This document shows, one piece after another, positions 18,941-28,017 of a stretch of DNA of 64,000 bases (position 1 is the first letter of the stretch; each line of letters opens with the position of its first letter). Source of the stretch: Hyphomicrobium sulfonivorans (GTDB lineage Bacteria; Pseudomonadota; Alphaproteobacteria; Rhizobiales; Hyphomicrobiaceae); contig NZ_PZPO01000008.1 of the NCBI RefSeq assembly GCF_013306565.1, forward strand, positions 1 to 64,000, written 5' to 3'. A program made the translations under genes and the position numbers. The notes below the pieces were generated by a model. That model worked only from the letters and a program-made list of their open reading frames with translations. It was not told where the DNA came from and searched no databases.

Positions 18941-19630
18941 TTGACCCGTCCGGAGCACGAGTTGCGTTCGTTCGGCCGTCGACGCGGCCGTGCACTGAGC
19001 GCGCGCCAGCAGCATCTACTGGACGAAGTGATGCCGAAACTGGCCCTTCCTCTGGCTGAACCCGCGCCTGAACCGATCGGGCAACTGTTCCCGCACGCGC
19101 CTCAAGATGTGTGGCTTGAGATCGGGTTTGGCGGCGGCGAGCATCTTATCTGGCAGGCGCAGGCGAATGCTGATGTTGGCCTGATCGGGTGTGAAGTATT
19201 CGAGGAAGGCGTCGTCAAGGTTCTGTCGGCTGTCGATACGCTCGGCCTGAGCAATGTCCGGGTCAGCGACGAAGATGCGCGCGCGGTGTTGCGATGGCTG
19301 CCACCCGCAAGCCTCTCGCGTGCGTTTATCCTGTTTCCCGATCCGTGGCCGAAGCGCAAGCATGTGAAGCGGCGGCTGATCAATCCTGCGCTGCTGGACG
19401 AGCTGGCGCGGGCCATGCGTCCCGGTGCCGAGCTGCGCATCGCCACCGACATCGGTGATTATTTGCGGACCATTCTGATGGCGTTCCGGGGACGCGTCGA
19501 TTTTCGATGGCTGGCGGATAGCCCTGAAGACTGGCGCGTGCGCGGGGATGACTGGCCGCAGACGCGCTATGAGGCGAAGGCGGTGCGCGAAGGGCGTCGA
19601 CGGTATTTCCTGCGCTTTCGGCGGGTGTGA
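18941..19630 (+). CDS. trmB: tRNA (guanine-N7-)-methyltransferase TrmB
   Basis: TrmB (229 residues) methylates G46 of tRNA using SAM. The SAM-binding strand WLEIGFGGGEHL and the family motif PDPWPKRKHVKRRL are intact. The start is TTG at 18941 with GGAGC 8 bases upstream; the reading MTRPEHELRSFGRRRGR matches the family start. Lying just after metK, it forms a SAM-making and SAM-using pair seen across Rhizobiales. Confidence 0.94.
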   Translation: MTRPEHELRSFGRRRGRALSARQQHLLDEVMPKLALPLAEPAPEPIGQLFPHAPQDVWLEIGFGGGEHLIWQAQANADVGLIGCEVFEEGVVKVLSAVDTLGLSNVRVSDEDARAVLRWLPPASLSRAFILFPDPWPKRKHVKRRLINPALLDELARAMRPGAELRIATDIGDYLRTILMAFRGRVDFRWLADSPEDWRVRGDDWPQTRYEAKAVREGRRRYFLRFRRV

Positions 19631-19829
19631 CAAGAGCGTCAGGTGGCGACTGGCGCGTAAATCATTGTTTATTAAAGAGTAAGCACTATCTGGCGGTGGC
19701 TGCCTGCAATCTGGGGCGTGCCGCATGCCAGATAGCCGACTCCGGTTGCAGGCTGGCGATTCGTCCCCACTTGCAAGCCAGTCTGTGATCCCGTAGTATC
19801 CGCACGCTCATGATCATCTTGACTGTCAG

Positions 19830-19857
19830 GAGTGGGCCCGCCGGGTCCGCTCTTTTT
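19830..19857 (+). terminator. Leader terminator/attenuator before rimP–nusA
   Basis: A 10-bp GC-rich stem (19830–19839 with 19843–19852, two G-U pairs) and a 3-base loop are followed by five T. It lies 42 bases upstream of the rimP start, inside what should be the operon leader. It could be an attenuator read through by NusA or other factors, or the terminator of a short leader RNA. Confidence 0.65.
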
Positions 19858-19898
19858 GTATTGCGCTGACGGTACAGCGAAGCTGCCCGGTTAACACA

Positions 19899-20531
19899 TT
19901 GAAAACAAACGATAGTGACAAGACCGTTGCAACGGATCGCTTCTTTTCGGAGAGCGGGTCTGCTGCGCGTATTGCCGAACTGATCGAACCGGCGCTTGAG
20001 GGCGCGGGTTTCCGGCTCGTGCGTGTCAGCATCACGGGGCAGGACGGCAATACAGTTCAGATCATGGCTGAGCGTCCCGATGGATCGATGACGATCGACG
20101 ACTGCGAGACGATCTCGAAAGAGGTCTCGCCGCTTCTCGATGTGCATGATCCGATTGATGGCGCGTATCGGCTGGAAGTTTCTTCGCCCGGCATCGATCG
20201 CCCACTCGTGCGCCCTTCCGACTTCGAGGATTGGGCTGGCCATGAGGCCAAGATCGAGCTGAAGGAGCTGATCGACGGGCGCAAGCGTTTCCGTGGTTTC
20301 CTCGAAGGGTTCGAGGACGGCGAGGTGCGCATCGAAGTGGACCTGGGCGCTGCCGGCAAGTTCGCTGAGCACACGGGCAAGGCTGTCATCGGTATTCCTG
20401 TCAACCTGATCGACGAAGCTCGACTGATGTTGACCGACGATTTGATCCGCGAGGCTCTGAGCCGCGCAAAAAAAGGTAAGGCACTCTCCGATGGCGCAGA
20501 AGCGCCGGTGACGGAGTCCGAGGAGGAATAA
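19899..20531 (+). CDS. rimP: Ribosome maturation factor RimP
   Basis: RimP (210 residues) helps assemble the 30S subunit. The RimP N-terminal domain (about 22–100, ending YRLEVSSPGIDRPL) and the Sm-like C-terminal domain (about 105–180) are both present, with an acidic tail. The start is TTG at 19899: no ATG or GTG lies between it and the conserved N-terminus. nusA follows after 4 bases, the classic rimP–nusA–infB order. Confidence 0.93.
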   Translation: MKTNDSDKTVATDRFFSESGSAARIAELIEPALEGAGFRLVRVSITGQDGNTVQIMAERPDGSMTIDDCETISKEVSPLLDVHDPIDGAYRLEVSSPGIDRPLVRPSDFEDWAGHEAKIELKELIDGRKRFRGFLEGFEDGEVRIEVDLGAAGKFAEHTGKAVIGIPVNLIDEARLMLTDDLIREALSRAKKGKALSDGAEAPVTESEEE

Positions 20532-20535
20532 GACC

Positions 20536-22236
20536 ATGTCTATGGCTGGTGTCAGCGCAAACAGGCTGGAGCTGCTGCAGATCGCCGAAGCGGTTGCGCG
20601 CGAGAAATCGATCGATCGCAAGATCGTTATCGAGGCGATGGAAGACGCCATCCAGAAGGCTGCCAAATCGCGCTACGGCGCCGAGAATGATATCCGTTGC
20701 GAGATCGATCCGAAGACCGGCGAGGCCCGCCTTTCGCGCGTGCTGGCAGTGGTTGAGGTCGTCGAGAACGACTCCACCGAGATCAACCTTGAGGATGCGC
20801 AGCGCCGCAACGGGGACGCCCAGATCGGCGACCTTATTGCTGAGCCGCTGCCGCCGCTGGATTTCGGCCGCGTGGCCGCGCAGAACGCCAAGCAGGTGAT
20901 CGTGCAGAAGGTGCGCGAAGCCGAGCGTGAGCGTCACTTCAACGAGTACAAGGATCGCATCGGCGAGATCGTCAACGGCACGGTGAAGCGTGTCGAGTAC
21001 GGCAACGTCATCGTCGATCTGGGTCGCGCCGAAGGCATCATCCGTCGCGATGAGATGATCCCGCGCGAGAACGTGCGCTACGGCGACCGCATCCGCGCCT
21101 ACATCTATGACGTGCGCCGTGAGCCGCGCGGTCCGCAGATTTTCCTGTCGCGCGCCCGGCCGGAGTTCATGTCCAAGCTGTTCGCGCAGGAAGTGCCGGA
21201 AATCTATGACGGCGTGGTGGAGATCAAGTCCGTCGCCCGCGATCCGGGCAGCCGCGCCAAGATCGCGGTTATCTCCAAGGACAGCTCTATCGATCCCGTC
21301 GGTGCGTGCGTCGGTATGCGCGGCAGCCGCGTGCAGGCCGTTGTGAACGAGCTGCAGGGCGAGAAGGTCGATATCATCCAGTGGAATCCGGATGCGGCGA
21401 GCTTCATCGTGAACGCTCTGGCTCCGGCTGAAGTGACCAAGGTTGTTCTGGACGAAGACTCCAACCGCATTGAAGTTGTGGTGCCGGAGAGCCAGCTTTC
21501 GCTCGCGATCGGCCGCCGCGGTCAGAACGTGCGCCTGGCTTCGAACCTGACCGGTTGGGATATCGATATCCTGACCGAGCAGGAAGAGTCCGAGCGCCGC
21601 CAGAAGGAATTCGCTGAGCGGTCGAACATGCTGATGGAGGCCCTCGACGTTGACGAGGTGATCGCTCAGCTTCTCGTCACCGAAGGCTTCTCGTCGATTG
21701 AAGAGGTCGCATACGTCGACCTTGAAGAGATTGCTAATATCGAAGGTTTCGACGAGCATACGGCCAACGAGATCCAGACGCGTGCGCGCGAGTTCCTGGA
21801 GAAGCAGGAGGCCGACCGTGATGCGCGCCGCCGCGAGTTGGGCGTCGATGACGAGATCGCCAAGGTGAGCGGTGTCACCACTGCCATGATGGTGGCGATG
21901 GGCGAGAATGGCATCAAGACGCTTGAGGATCTGGCCGATTGCGCAACCGATGATCTGATCGGATGGACCGAGCGCAAGAAGGACAAGGATTCCGAGCCGG
22001 TGCGTCATAAGGGCGTGCTCGACAGCTTCGATGTCGGCCGCAAGGAAGCGGAAGACATGATCATGTCGGCCCGCGTTCTGGCCGGTTGGATATCGGCTGA
22101 GGATCTGGAGCCTCAGGTCGCCGATGAGCCGGCTGAGGGCGAAGAATTTGCTGAGGGTGAGGCTGACGCTGACGCGGAAGACGCAGCCGAAGCCGTGGCC
22201 GATGGTTCCGGCGATACTGCCGGCACCGAAGGCTGA
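20536..22236 (+). CDS. nusA: Transcription termination/antitermination factor NusA
   Basis: NusA (566 residues) binds RNA polymerase and nascent RNA. In order: the N-terminal polymerase-binding domain (1–125), S1 (about 135–200), two KH domains (about 230–345, with IGRRGQNVRLASNLTGWDID), two helix-hairpin-helix acidic repeats (about 360–520), and a very acidic Ala/Glu tail. By analogy with E. coli it may act on the hairpin in its own operon leader. Confidence 0.96.
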   Translation: MSMAGVSANRLELLQIAEAVAREKSIDRKIVIEAMEDAIQKAAKSRYGAENDIRCEIDPKTGEARLSRVLAVVEVVENDSTEINLEDAQRRNGDAQIGDLIAEPLPPLDFGRVAAQNAKQVIVQKVREAERERHFNEYKDRIGEIVNGTVKRVEYGNVIVDLGRAEGIIRRDEMIPRENVRYGDRIRAYIYDVRREPRGPQIFLSRARPEFMSKLFAQEVPEIYDGVVEIKSVARDPGSRAKIAVISKDSSIDPVGACVGMRGSRVQAVVNELQGEKVDIIQWNPDAASFIVNALAPAEVTKVVLDEDSNRIEVVVPESQLSLAIGRRGQNVRLASNLTGWDIDILTEQEESERRQKEFAERSNMLMEALDVDEVIAQLLVTEGFSSIEEVAYVDLEEIANIEGFDEHTANEIQTRAREFLEKQEADRDARRRELGVDDEIAKVSGVTTAMMVAMGENGIKTLEDLADCATDDLIGWTERKKDKDSEPVRHKGVLDSFDVGRKEAEDMIMSARVLAGWISAEDLEPQVADEPAEGEEFAEGEADADAEDAAEAVADGSGDTAGTEG

Positions 22237-22268
22237 TTTGGGATGCAGGCCGGGAAAGGAGCAGCGGA

Positions 22269-22910
22269 TTGGGTTCGAAGGCGCTCAAAGATGCGGACGA
22301 TGACGAGGTGCGGGGTTCGCTCCGCCGTTGTGTCGCCACGCGCCGTGAGCTTGCTCCGGACGATCTGATCCGCTTTGTTGCTGACCCAGCGGGTGAAATT
22401 GTACCCGATGTGGCCTGCAAGCTCCCCGGCCGAGGGGTTTGGGTTGCCTGCGAACGCGACGCAGTTCGTTCTGCGGTCAAAACAAATGCGTTCGCCAAGG
22501 GCCTGAAGCGTCAGGTGAAAGCGGCAGAAGACCTGCCGGAGCGCATCGACGCGCTGTTTGAGGCGCGGCTGGTGAGTGCGTTGTCCCTTGCAAATAAGGC
22601 GGGACTGGTTGTCACGGGGGCCGAAAAGGTCGAGAAGCTGTTGGATAGTGGGCGTGCCGTGGCGATTTTGCACGGTAGCGATGGCACCGCAGAAGGCCGG
22701 CGAAAGCTTGATCGCAAGTATTCGGCCATCCAACGGGATAAGGAAAAGCCTTCAACCATTGTTGATTGGCTCACCATCGAACAATTGAGCTTGGCCATGG
22801 GGCGGTCAAATGTGGTACATGCTGGCCTCATACAAGGCGGAGCCACGAAAACGTTTCTTGGCCAGGCTGAGCGCTTGAGGCGCTATCGGTCTGGCTTAAA
22901 CGTATCCTGA
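22269..22910 (+). CDS. ylxR: YlxR-type RNA-binding protein fused to an L7Ae-like domain
   Basis: The product has 213 residues. The N-terminal half is DUF448/YlxR ([19 protein letters not shown], then [13 protein letters not shown]). The second half (about 97–190, [19 protein letters not shown]) resembles L7Ae/L30e-type RNA-binding domains. This fusion is common in alphaproteobacteria between nusA and infB. The start is TTG with AGGAG 7 bases upstream. Its exact role is unknown; it probably acts on RNA or ribosomes. Confidence 0.88.
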   Translation: MGSKALKDADDDEVRGSLRRCVATRRELAPDDLIRFVADPAGEIVPDVACKLPGRGVWVACERDAVRSAVKTNAFAKGLKRQVKAAEDLPERIDALFEARLVSALSLANKAGLVVTGAEKVEKLLDSGRAVAILHGSDGTAEGRRKLDRKYSAIQRDKEKPSTIVDWLTIEQLSLAMGRSNVVHAGLIQGGATKTFLGQAERLRRYRSGLNVS

Positions 22911-22948
22911 AGGCAGGATGCGGATCTTCGGAGTCGAACGAGCACAGC

Positions 22949-25780
22949 ATGACAGAAACCAAGGACACCTCCGACAAGACCCTCCAGGGAGGCGGGCGCA
23001 AGCCACTGTCCCTGCAGCGGACGGTCGAGAGCGGCCATGTCCGGCAGAATTTTAGCCACGGCCGTTCCAAGTCGGTTGTCGTCGAAAAGCGCAAGACGCG
23101 TAAGCTGGCTGGTCCAGCCGAGGCGGGGGGCACTTCGCCCGTACCAGCCTCTGAGACTACGCCACCGCCGCGCAGACCGGCCCGTGCTGAAAGTGCTCCG
23201 GCTGCTGATCGCTCACAGGGACGTGGTCTCTCGAACGAGGAGCGCGATGCCCGGACCCGTGCCCTGGCCGCAGCCCGTGAGCGCGATGACCGTGAGCGTG
23301 TGGAAGCGGAGCATCGCGCCGAAGAAGAGCGCAAGGCAGCTGCCGCGCGTGCCGCTGCTGCTGCCGCAGCTCCGCCGCCGCCACCCGCAGCACCGGTAGA
23401 GCCGGAAGCGAAGGCGCCTGCTGCTGCGCCCGCACCGGCCCCAGCTCCCGCGCCCGCCCCAGCTCCGGCTGCAAGAGCAGAGCCTGCCCGTGCGCCCGAT
23501 CGCCGTGGTGGTGCACCGTCATCTTCGTCTGGCACATCGCAGGGTTACGCAGGCCGCGGGCCTGCCGGATCTGGCGGTGGTCGTCCTCCGCGTCCGGCAT
23601 CGGATCGCGGTGGCGAACGTGACCGTGATCATTCGGCCCCGCGTCAGCGCGCGTCGTATAACCCCGCGCTGCAACCGCGCGAGGGTGGACGTCCGCGTGA
23701 ACTCGATCTGCCGCTGCATTCGCGGGCGAAGCCGGCCGAGGTATCACAGCCGGAAGTTACGAAGCCGCGCGTCAATCGCGTTGCGCCGCCGCCGCAGAAG
23801 AATGACGACGACGAAAATCGTGGCGCCAAGGGCGGCAATCGCAATAGCAAGCCCGGTGTCCGCACGCCTGCCGTGAAGCCGGACGAGAAGCGCGAGCGCG
23901 TCAAGCTGACGATCAATAACGCCTTCGACGAGAAGCAGCGTGAGCGCTCACTTGCCTCGCTGCGTCGTAAGCGCGAGCGCGAAAAGCTCAAGGCTATGGG
24001 CATTTCGCAGGCGCGCGAGAAGATCGTGCGTGAGGTTGTGATCCCTGAAGTGATCACAATTCAGGAACTCGCGAACCGCATGACCGAGCGTGCCGTCGAC
24101 GTCATCAAGTATTTGATGAAAGAAGGCGCGATGCACAAAATCAACGATGTGATCGATGTCGATACGGCCGAGATCATCGTGCAGGAATTTGGGCATACGC
24201 CGCGTCGCGTTTCGGAAGCTGACGTTGAAACCGGCTTTATCGGCGAAAAGGACGATGAAGGTGCAATGGAGTCGCGTGCTCCTGTTGTCACCATCATGGG
24301 CCACGTCGACCACGGCAAGACATCGCTGCTCGACGCAATTCGTCAGGCTAACGTCGTTTCCGGTGAAGCGGGTGGCATCACCCAGCACATCGGCGCCTAT
24401 CAGGTGACGACGCCGTCCGGCGAGAAGGTGACCTTCATCGATACGCCGGGCCACGAGGCGTTCACCGCCATGCGTGCGCGTGGTGCCAAGGTGACCGACA
24501 TCGTCGTGCTGGTTGTGGCTGCTGACGACGGCGTGATGCCGCAAACGGTGGAAGCCATCAACCACGCCAAGGCGGCGGGTGTGCCGATCATCGTTGCGAT
24601 CAACAAGATCGACAAGCCGCAGGCCGACCCGACCCGCGTGAAGACGGAGCTGCTGCAACACGAAATCGTCGTGGAAAGCCTTTCGGGTGACACGCTGGAC
24701 GTTGAAGTTTCGGCGCTCAAGCGCATGAACCTCGACAAGCTGCTTGAGTCCATCCATCTGCAGGCGGAAATTCTCGACCTCAAGGCCAACCCCGATCGCT
24801 CGGCGGAAGGCATTGTTGTCGAAGCCAAGCTGGAACGCGGCCGTGGCCCTGTGGGCACCGTGCTGGTTCAGCGCGGCTCGCTGAAGGTTGGCGATATCGT
24901 TGTGGCAGGTACGGCTTGGGGGCGTGTGCGCGCGCTCATCAATGACCGTGGCGCCAATACGGTTGCGGCCGGTCCGTCGGTTCCGGTTGAGATCCTGGGC
25001 TTCGACTCCGCTCCGGAAGCTGGCGATCAGTTCGCTGTCGTCGAGAACGAAGGCCGCGCCCGCGAGATCACTGATTACCGTGTCCGCAAGCGTCGCGATG
25101 CGCTCGGCTCTGCTGGCTCCGCCCGTACGCTCGAGCAGATGATGCAGCAGCTCAAGGAAGCTGGCCGCAAGGACTTCACGCTGCTCGTCAAGGGCGACGT
25201 GCAGGGCTCGGTGGAAGCTATCGCCGGCTCGCTGCGCAAGCTTGGAACGGATGAAGTCGCTGCGCAGATCGTGCACTCCGGCGTCGGTGGCATCACCGAA
25301 TCCGACGTGGCGCTTGCCAGTGCCTCGAAGGCTGTCATCGTGGGCTTCAACGTCCGCGCCAACGCCCAGGCCAAGGCGCTCGCTGAGCGTGATGGCATCG
25401 AGATCCGCTATTACAACATCATCTACGACCTGATCGATGATGTGAAAGCGGCGATGTCCGGCCTGCTCGAGCCGACGATCCGCGAGATCTATCTGGGCAA
25501 GGCTCAGATCCTCGAAGTCTTCAACATCACGAAGACGGGCAAGGTTGCCGGTTGCCGCATCGCCGAAGGCAAGGTGGAGCGTGGCGCCAAGGTACGTCTC
25601 ATCCGCGACGACGTGGTGATCCACGAGGGCACGCTCTCGACGCTGCGTCGCTTCAAGGACGAGGTGAAGGAAGTTCCGGCCGGTCAGGAATGCGGTATGG
25701 CATTCGCCAACTACCAGGACATGCGCGCCGGCGATCAGATCGAATGCTTTACCATCGAGAAGGTGCAGCGCACGCTCTGA
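22949..25780 (+). CDS. infB: Translation initiation factor IF-2
   Basis: IF-2 (943 residues) is the GTPase that places initiator tRNA on the 30S subunit. The first 330 residues are low-complexity, with Arg/Ala-rich parts and an (Ala-Pro) run near 155–172. An IF2_N domain lies at about 365–415. The G domain holds GHVDHGKT (from residue 451), DTPGHEAF and NKID. EF-Tu-like domain II, domain III and the fMet-tRNA-binding C-terminal domain follow. All motifs are intact. Confidence 0.97.
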   Translation: MTETKDTSDKTLQGGGRKPLSLQRTVESGHVRQNFSHGRSKSVVVEKRKTRKLAGPAEAGGTSPVPASETTPPPRRPARAESAPAADRSQGRGLSNEERDARTRALAAARERDDRERVEAEHRAEEERKAAAARAAAAAAAPPPPPAAPVEPEAKAPAAAPAPAPAPAPAPAPAARAEPARAPDRRGGAPSSSSGTSQGYAGRGPAGSGGGRPPRPASDRGGERDRDHSAPRQRASYNPALQPREGGRPRELDLPLHSRAKPAEVSQPEVTKPRVNRVAPPPQKNDDDENRGAKGGNRNSKPGVRTPAVKPDEKRERVKLTINNAFDEKQRERSLASLRRKREREKLKAMGISQAREKIVREVVIPEVITIQELANRMTERAVDVIKYLMKEGAMHKINDVIDVDTAEIIVQEFGHTPRRVSEADVETGFIGEKDDEGAMESRAPVVTIMGHVDHGKTSLLDAIRQANVVSGEAGGITQHIGAYQVTTPSGEKVTFIDTPGHEAFTAMRARGAKVTDIVVLVVAADDGVMPQTVEAINHAKAAGVPIIVAINKIDKPQADPTRVKTELLQHEIVVESLSGDTLDVEVSALKRMNLDKLLESIHLQAEILDLKANPDRSAEGIVVEAKLERGRGPVGTVLVQRGSLKVGDIVVAGTAWGRVRALINDRGANTVAAGPSVPVEILGFDSAPEAGDQFAVVENEGRAREITDYRVRKRRDALGSAGSARTLEQMMQQLKEAGRKDFTLLVKGDVQGSVEAIAGSLRKLGTDEVAAQIVHSGVGGITESDVALASASKAVIVGFNVRANAQAKALAERDGIEIRYYNIIYDLIDDVKAAMSGLLEPTIREIYLGKAQILEVFNITKTGKVAGCRIAEGKVERGAKVRLIRDDVVIHEGTLSTLRRFKDEVKEVPAGQECGMAFANYQDMRAGDQIECFTIEKVQRTL

Positions 25781-25792
25781 CGACAGATGTTT

Positions 25793-25822
25793 CTTCCCGT
25801 CCGCATCGAAGCGGGCGGGAAG
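25793..25822 (+). terminator. 12-bp hairpin after infB
   Basis: The arms 25793–25804 and 25811–25822 pair with a single G-U around a 6-base loop. No T-run follows, so it is more likely a pause or processing site within the operon than a full terminator. Confidence 0.45.
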
Positions 25823-25958
25823 GCTTTAAAAGGCCGGACTGGCAGCTGTCTCAGTGCCTGGCCGGCTTCGTGGTCTGTGTTCCCCTGTAATGGCGGCACA
25901 GGCATTTTGTTCGATGCCAATGGTGGTTCAATCCCGTCATGGCAATGGATTATTTCCA

Positions 25959-26360
25959 GTGACAAGATCAAAAAAAACGGCGTCGGCGGCGGCGCCAACG
26001 CAGCGTATGCTTCGTGTGGGTGAGCTTATCCGGCACAAGCTGGCAGAGATGCTTTCGCGCAGTGAAGTGCAGGACGATGTCATCGCCGGGCATGTGATCA
26101 CCGTGCCTCAGGTGCGCCTGTCGCCGGATCTCAAGCTCGCGACCGTCTACATCGTTACGCTGGGCGACAGCGGCACCGATGAGGTCATCGCTGCGTTGAA
26201 TCGGAACAAGAAATACATTCGCGGCGAAGTTGCCCGGTCGGTGAACCTGAAGTTTGCACCTGACCTGCGTTTCCGCCGCGACGAAACCTTCGAGGAGGCC
26301 TGCCGCATCGATGCGCTGCTGGCCAGCCAGAAGGTTCGACAGGACGTGGACAAGGACTGA
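25959..26360 (+). CDS. rbfA: 30S ribosome-binding factor RbfA
   Basis: RbfA (133 residues) helps 16S rRNA 5'-end processing and cold growth. The core is [17 protein letters not shown] through [17 protein letters not shown] to [14 protein letters not shown]. The frame is open upstream to 25854, but the GTG at 25959 ([16 protein letters not shown]) gives the usual length, so I place the start there. truB follows after 8 bases. Confidence 0.91.
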   Translation: MTRSKKTASAAAPTQRMLRVGELIRHKLAEMLSRSEVQDDVIAGHVITVPQVRLSPDLKLATVYIVTLGDSGTDEVIAALNRNKKYIRGEVARSVNLKFAPDLRFRRDETFEEACRIDALLASQKVRQDVDKD

Positions 26361-26368
26361 TCCCTCGC

Positions 26369-27280
26369 ATGGCGCGACGTAAAAAAGGCAACCCGGTGCA
26401 TGGCTGGGTCGTGCTGGATAAACCTATTGGCATGACGTCAACGCAGGCCGTCGGCGCGGTTCGCCGCCTGTTCGGTGCGCAAAAGGCGGGGCATGCGGGC
26501 ACGCTCGATCCGCTCGCAACCGGTATTCTGCCGATCGCGCTTGGCGAAGCGACGAAAACCGTGCCGTTCGCCGTCGATGGCGAAAAATCGTATCGGTTTT
26601 CGGTGCGCTTTGGCGCTGAGACCGACACCGACGACGCTGAAGGCAAGGTCGTCCGCACGTCCGACGTGCTGCCATCGCCGGCTGAGATCGAAGACATCCT
26701 TGAGGACTTCATCGGCGAGATCAGCCAGGTGCCGCCGGCATTCTCCGCCATCAAGATCAACGGCAACCGTGCCTACGATCTGGCCCGCAGCGGCGAGCAG
26801 GTGGTGCTGGAAGCGCGCACCATTGTGGTTGACGACCTGCGTCTCGTTGCAATGGCGGATGAAGCAACCGCCGTGCTTGAGGCGGACTGCGGCAAGGGCA
26901 CTTATGTTCGTGCGCTGGCCCGCGATATGGGCCGCATGCTGGGCAGCGCGGCGCATGTTGTGGCGTTGCGCCGGACCAGAGTCGGTGGCTTCGACGAAGA
27001 AATCGCAATCCCGCTTGTCGAACTGGTTGAAGCTGCCGAGCAGGGCGATGTGATGAGCTATCTGCAACCCGTCGAGGCGGCACTGGACGAGATTCCGGGG
27101 CTGAGCATGAGCCAGAACGATGCGGCAAATCTGTCGCGTGGGCAGTCTGTGCTGGTGCGCGGGCGTGACGCGCCGGTGATGACGGGCGCCGCCTGGGCTC
27201 ACTTCAAAGGCCGCATTCTTGCCTTGGGCGAGTTGGAAAAGGGCGAGTTCCGTCCGACCCGCGTGTTCAATTTCGGCTGA
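26369..27280 (+). CDS. truB: tRNA pseudouridine-55 synthase TruB
   Basis: TruB (303 residues) converts U55 in the T-loop of tRNAs to pseudouridine. The catalytic aspartate is Asp47 in GHAGTLDPLATG. KINGNRAYDLARSGE and CGKGTYVRALARDMG are family motifs. A C-terminal PUA-like part is present. Confidence 0.95.
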   Translation: MARRKKGNPVHGWVVLDKPIGMTSTQAVGAVRRLFGAQKAGHAGTLDPLATGILPIALGEATKTVPFAVDGEKSYRFSVRFGAETDTDDAEGKVVRTSDVLPSPAEIEDILEDFIGEISQVPPAFSAIKINGNRAYDLARSGEQVVLEARTIVVDDLRLVAMADEATAVLEADCGKGTYVRALARDMGRMLGSAAHVVALRRTRVGGFDEEIAIPLVELVEAAEQGDVMSYLQPVEAALDEIPGLSMSQNDAANLSRGQSVLVRGRDAPVMTGAAWAHFKGRILALGELEKGEFRPTRVFNFG

Positions 27281-27486
27281 GGCCGTGAAAGAAGATCCGG
27301 CGGGGACAGAGTGCAACCACCGGTTAACGAGTAAGGCACTGTGCGCGTCGGTTTTGTGCTCGCCCGAGCGCCCGGCTCGTGTATAAGACGCCCACCTAAT
27401 TGCGACCCTGCTGGACGACATCCCGGCAGTGGCCGCAGCCCGAGGGTTTGGCCCTCATTTTCCACTTCCAACTGAAAGGATGCCCG

Positions 27487-27756
27487 ATGTCGATTACTCC
27501 TGAGCGCAAGAGCGCGCTCATTCAGGAAAACGCTATCAAGGCCAACGATACCGGTTCGCCTGAAGTGCAGATCGCGATCCTCACGGCTCGCATCAATCAC
27601 CTCACCGAGCACTTCAAGACGCACAAGAAAGACAACCATTCGCGTCGCGGTCTGCTTAAGATGGTCGGTCTGCGCCGTCAGCTTCTCGACTATGTGAAGC
27701 GCAAGGACGTACAGCGCTATCAGACCATCATCGAAAAGCACGGCATCCGCCGCTAA
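27487..27756 (+). CDS. rpsO: Ribosomal protein S15
   Basis: S15 (89 residues) is of normal length and binds the central domain of 16S rRNA. The motifs [20 protein letters not shown] and [19 protein letters not shown] are diagnostic. Its long leader (27281–27486) may hold its own promoter. In E. coli S15 represses its own translation; no pseudoknot was worked out here. Confidence 0.97.
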   Translation: MSITPERKSALIQENAIKANDTGSPEVQIAILTARINHLTEHFKTHKKDNHSRRGLLKMVGLRRQLLDYVKRKDVQRYQTIIEKHGIRR

Positions 27757-27767
27757 AGGACAGGCGC

Positions 27768-27804
27768 GCGGATAGCTGTGATCCCCTAAAATTCGGCTAT
27801 CCGC
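27768..27804 (+). other. Long-loop hairpin in the rpsO–pnp spacer
   Basis: A 9-bp perfect stem (27768–27776 with 27796–27804) closes a 19-base A/T-rich loop. The spacer between rpsO and pnp commonly contains RNase processing sites in other bacteria, so this is a candidate for one. Confidence 0.4.
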
Positions 27805-27807
27805 CGC

Positions 27808-27866
27808 AACCCCTGGATCCCGCCGCATTCCTTTATGGATGCCAAGCGGGTCTGGGGTTTTTGTTT
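27808..27866 (+). terminator. rpsO terminator
   Basis: The arms AACCCC (27808–27813) with GGGGTT (27854–27859) and CCCGC with GCGGG pair around an internal loop. They run straight into the T-rich tract 27858–27866. Confidence 0.65.
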
Positions 27867-28017
27867 GAAAGTTCTAGTCAGAAATTTGCGCTTACGCATT
27901 TCTGAGCCCTGACGAAGAGGCAATGAGCCTCTCGACCGGCCTGATGCCGGAGCATAGCGCAGCCGGCAATCCGGTCGGTTGTGCAACGTCACGAGACGAG
28001 AGAAAGAAAGAACGATC

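Noticed and set aside
20401-22008. 535-codon open frame on the minus strand opposite nusA
   Set aside because: It is the antisense of a certain gene in GC-rich DNA, has no recognisable motif and no ribosome site; it is a codon-bias artefact.
23948-25624. 558-codon open frame on the minus strand opposite infB
   Set aside because: Antisense of the IF-2 G domain and beyond; no family features.
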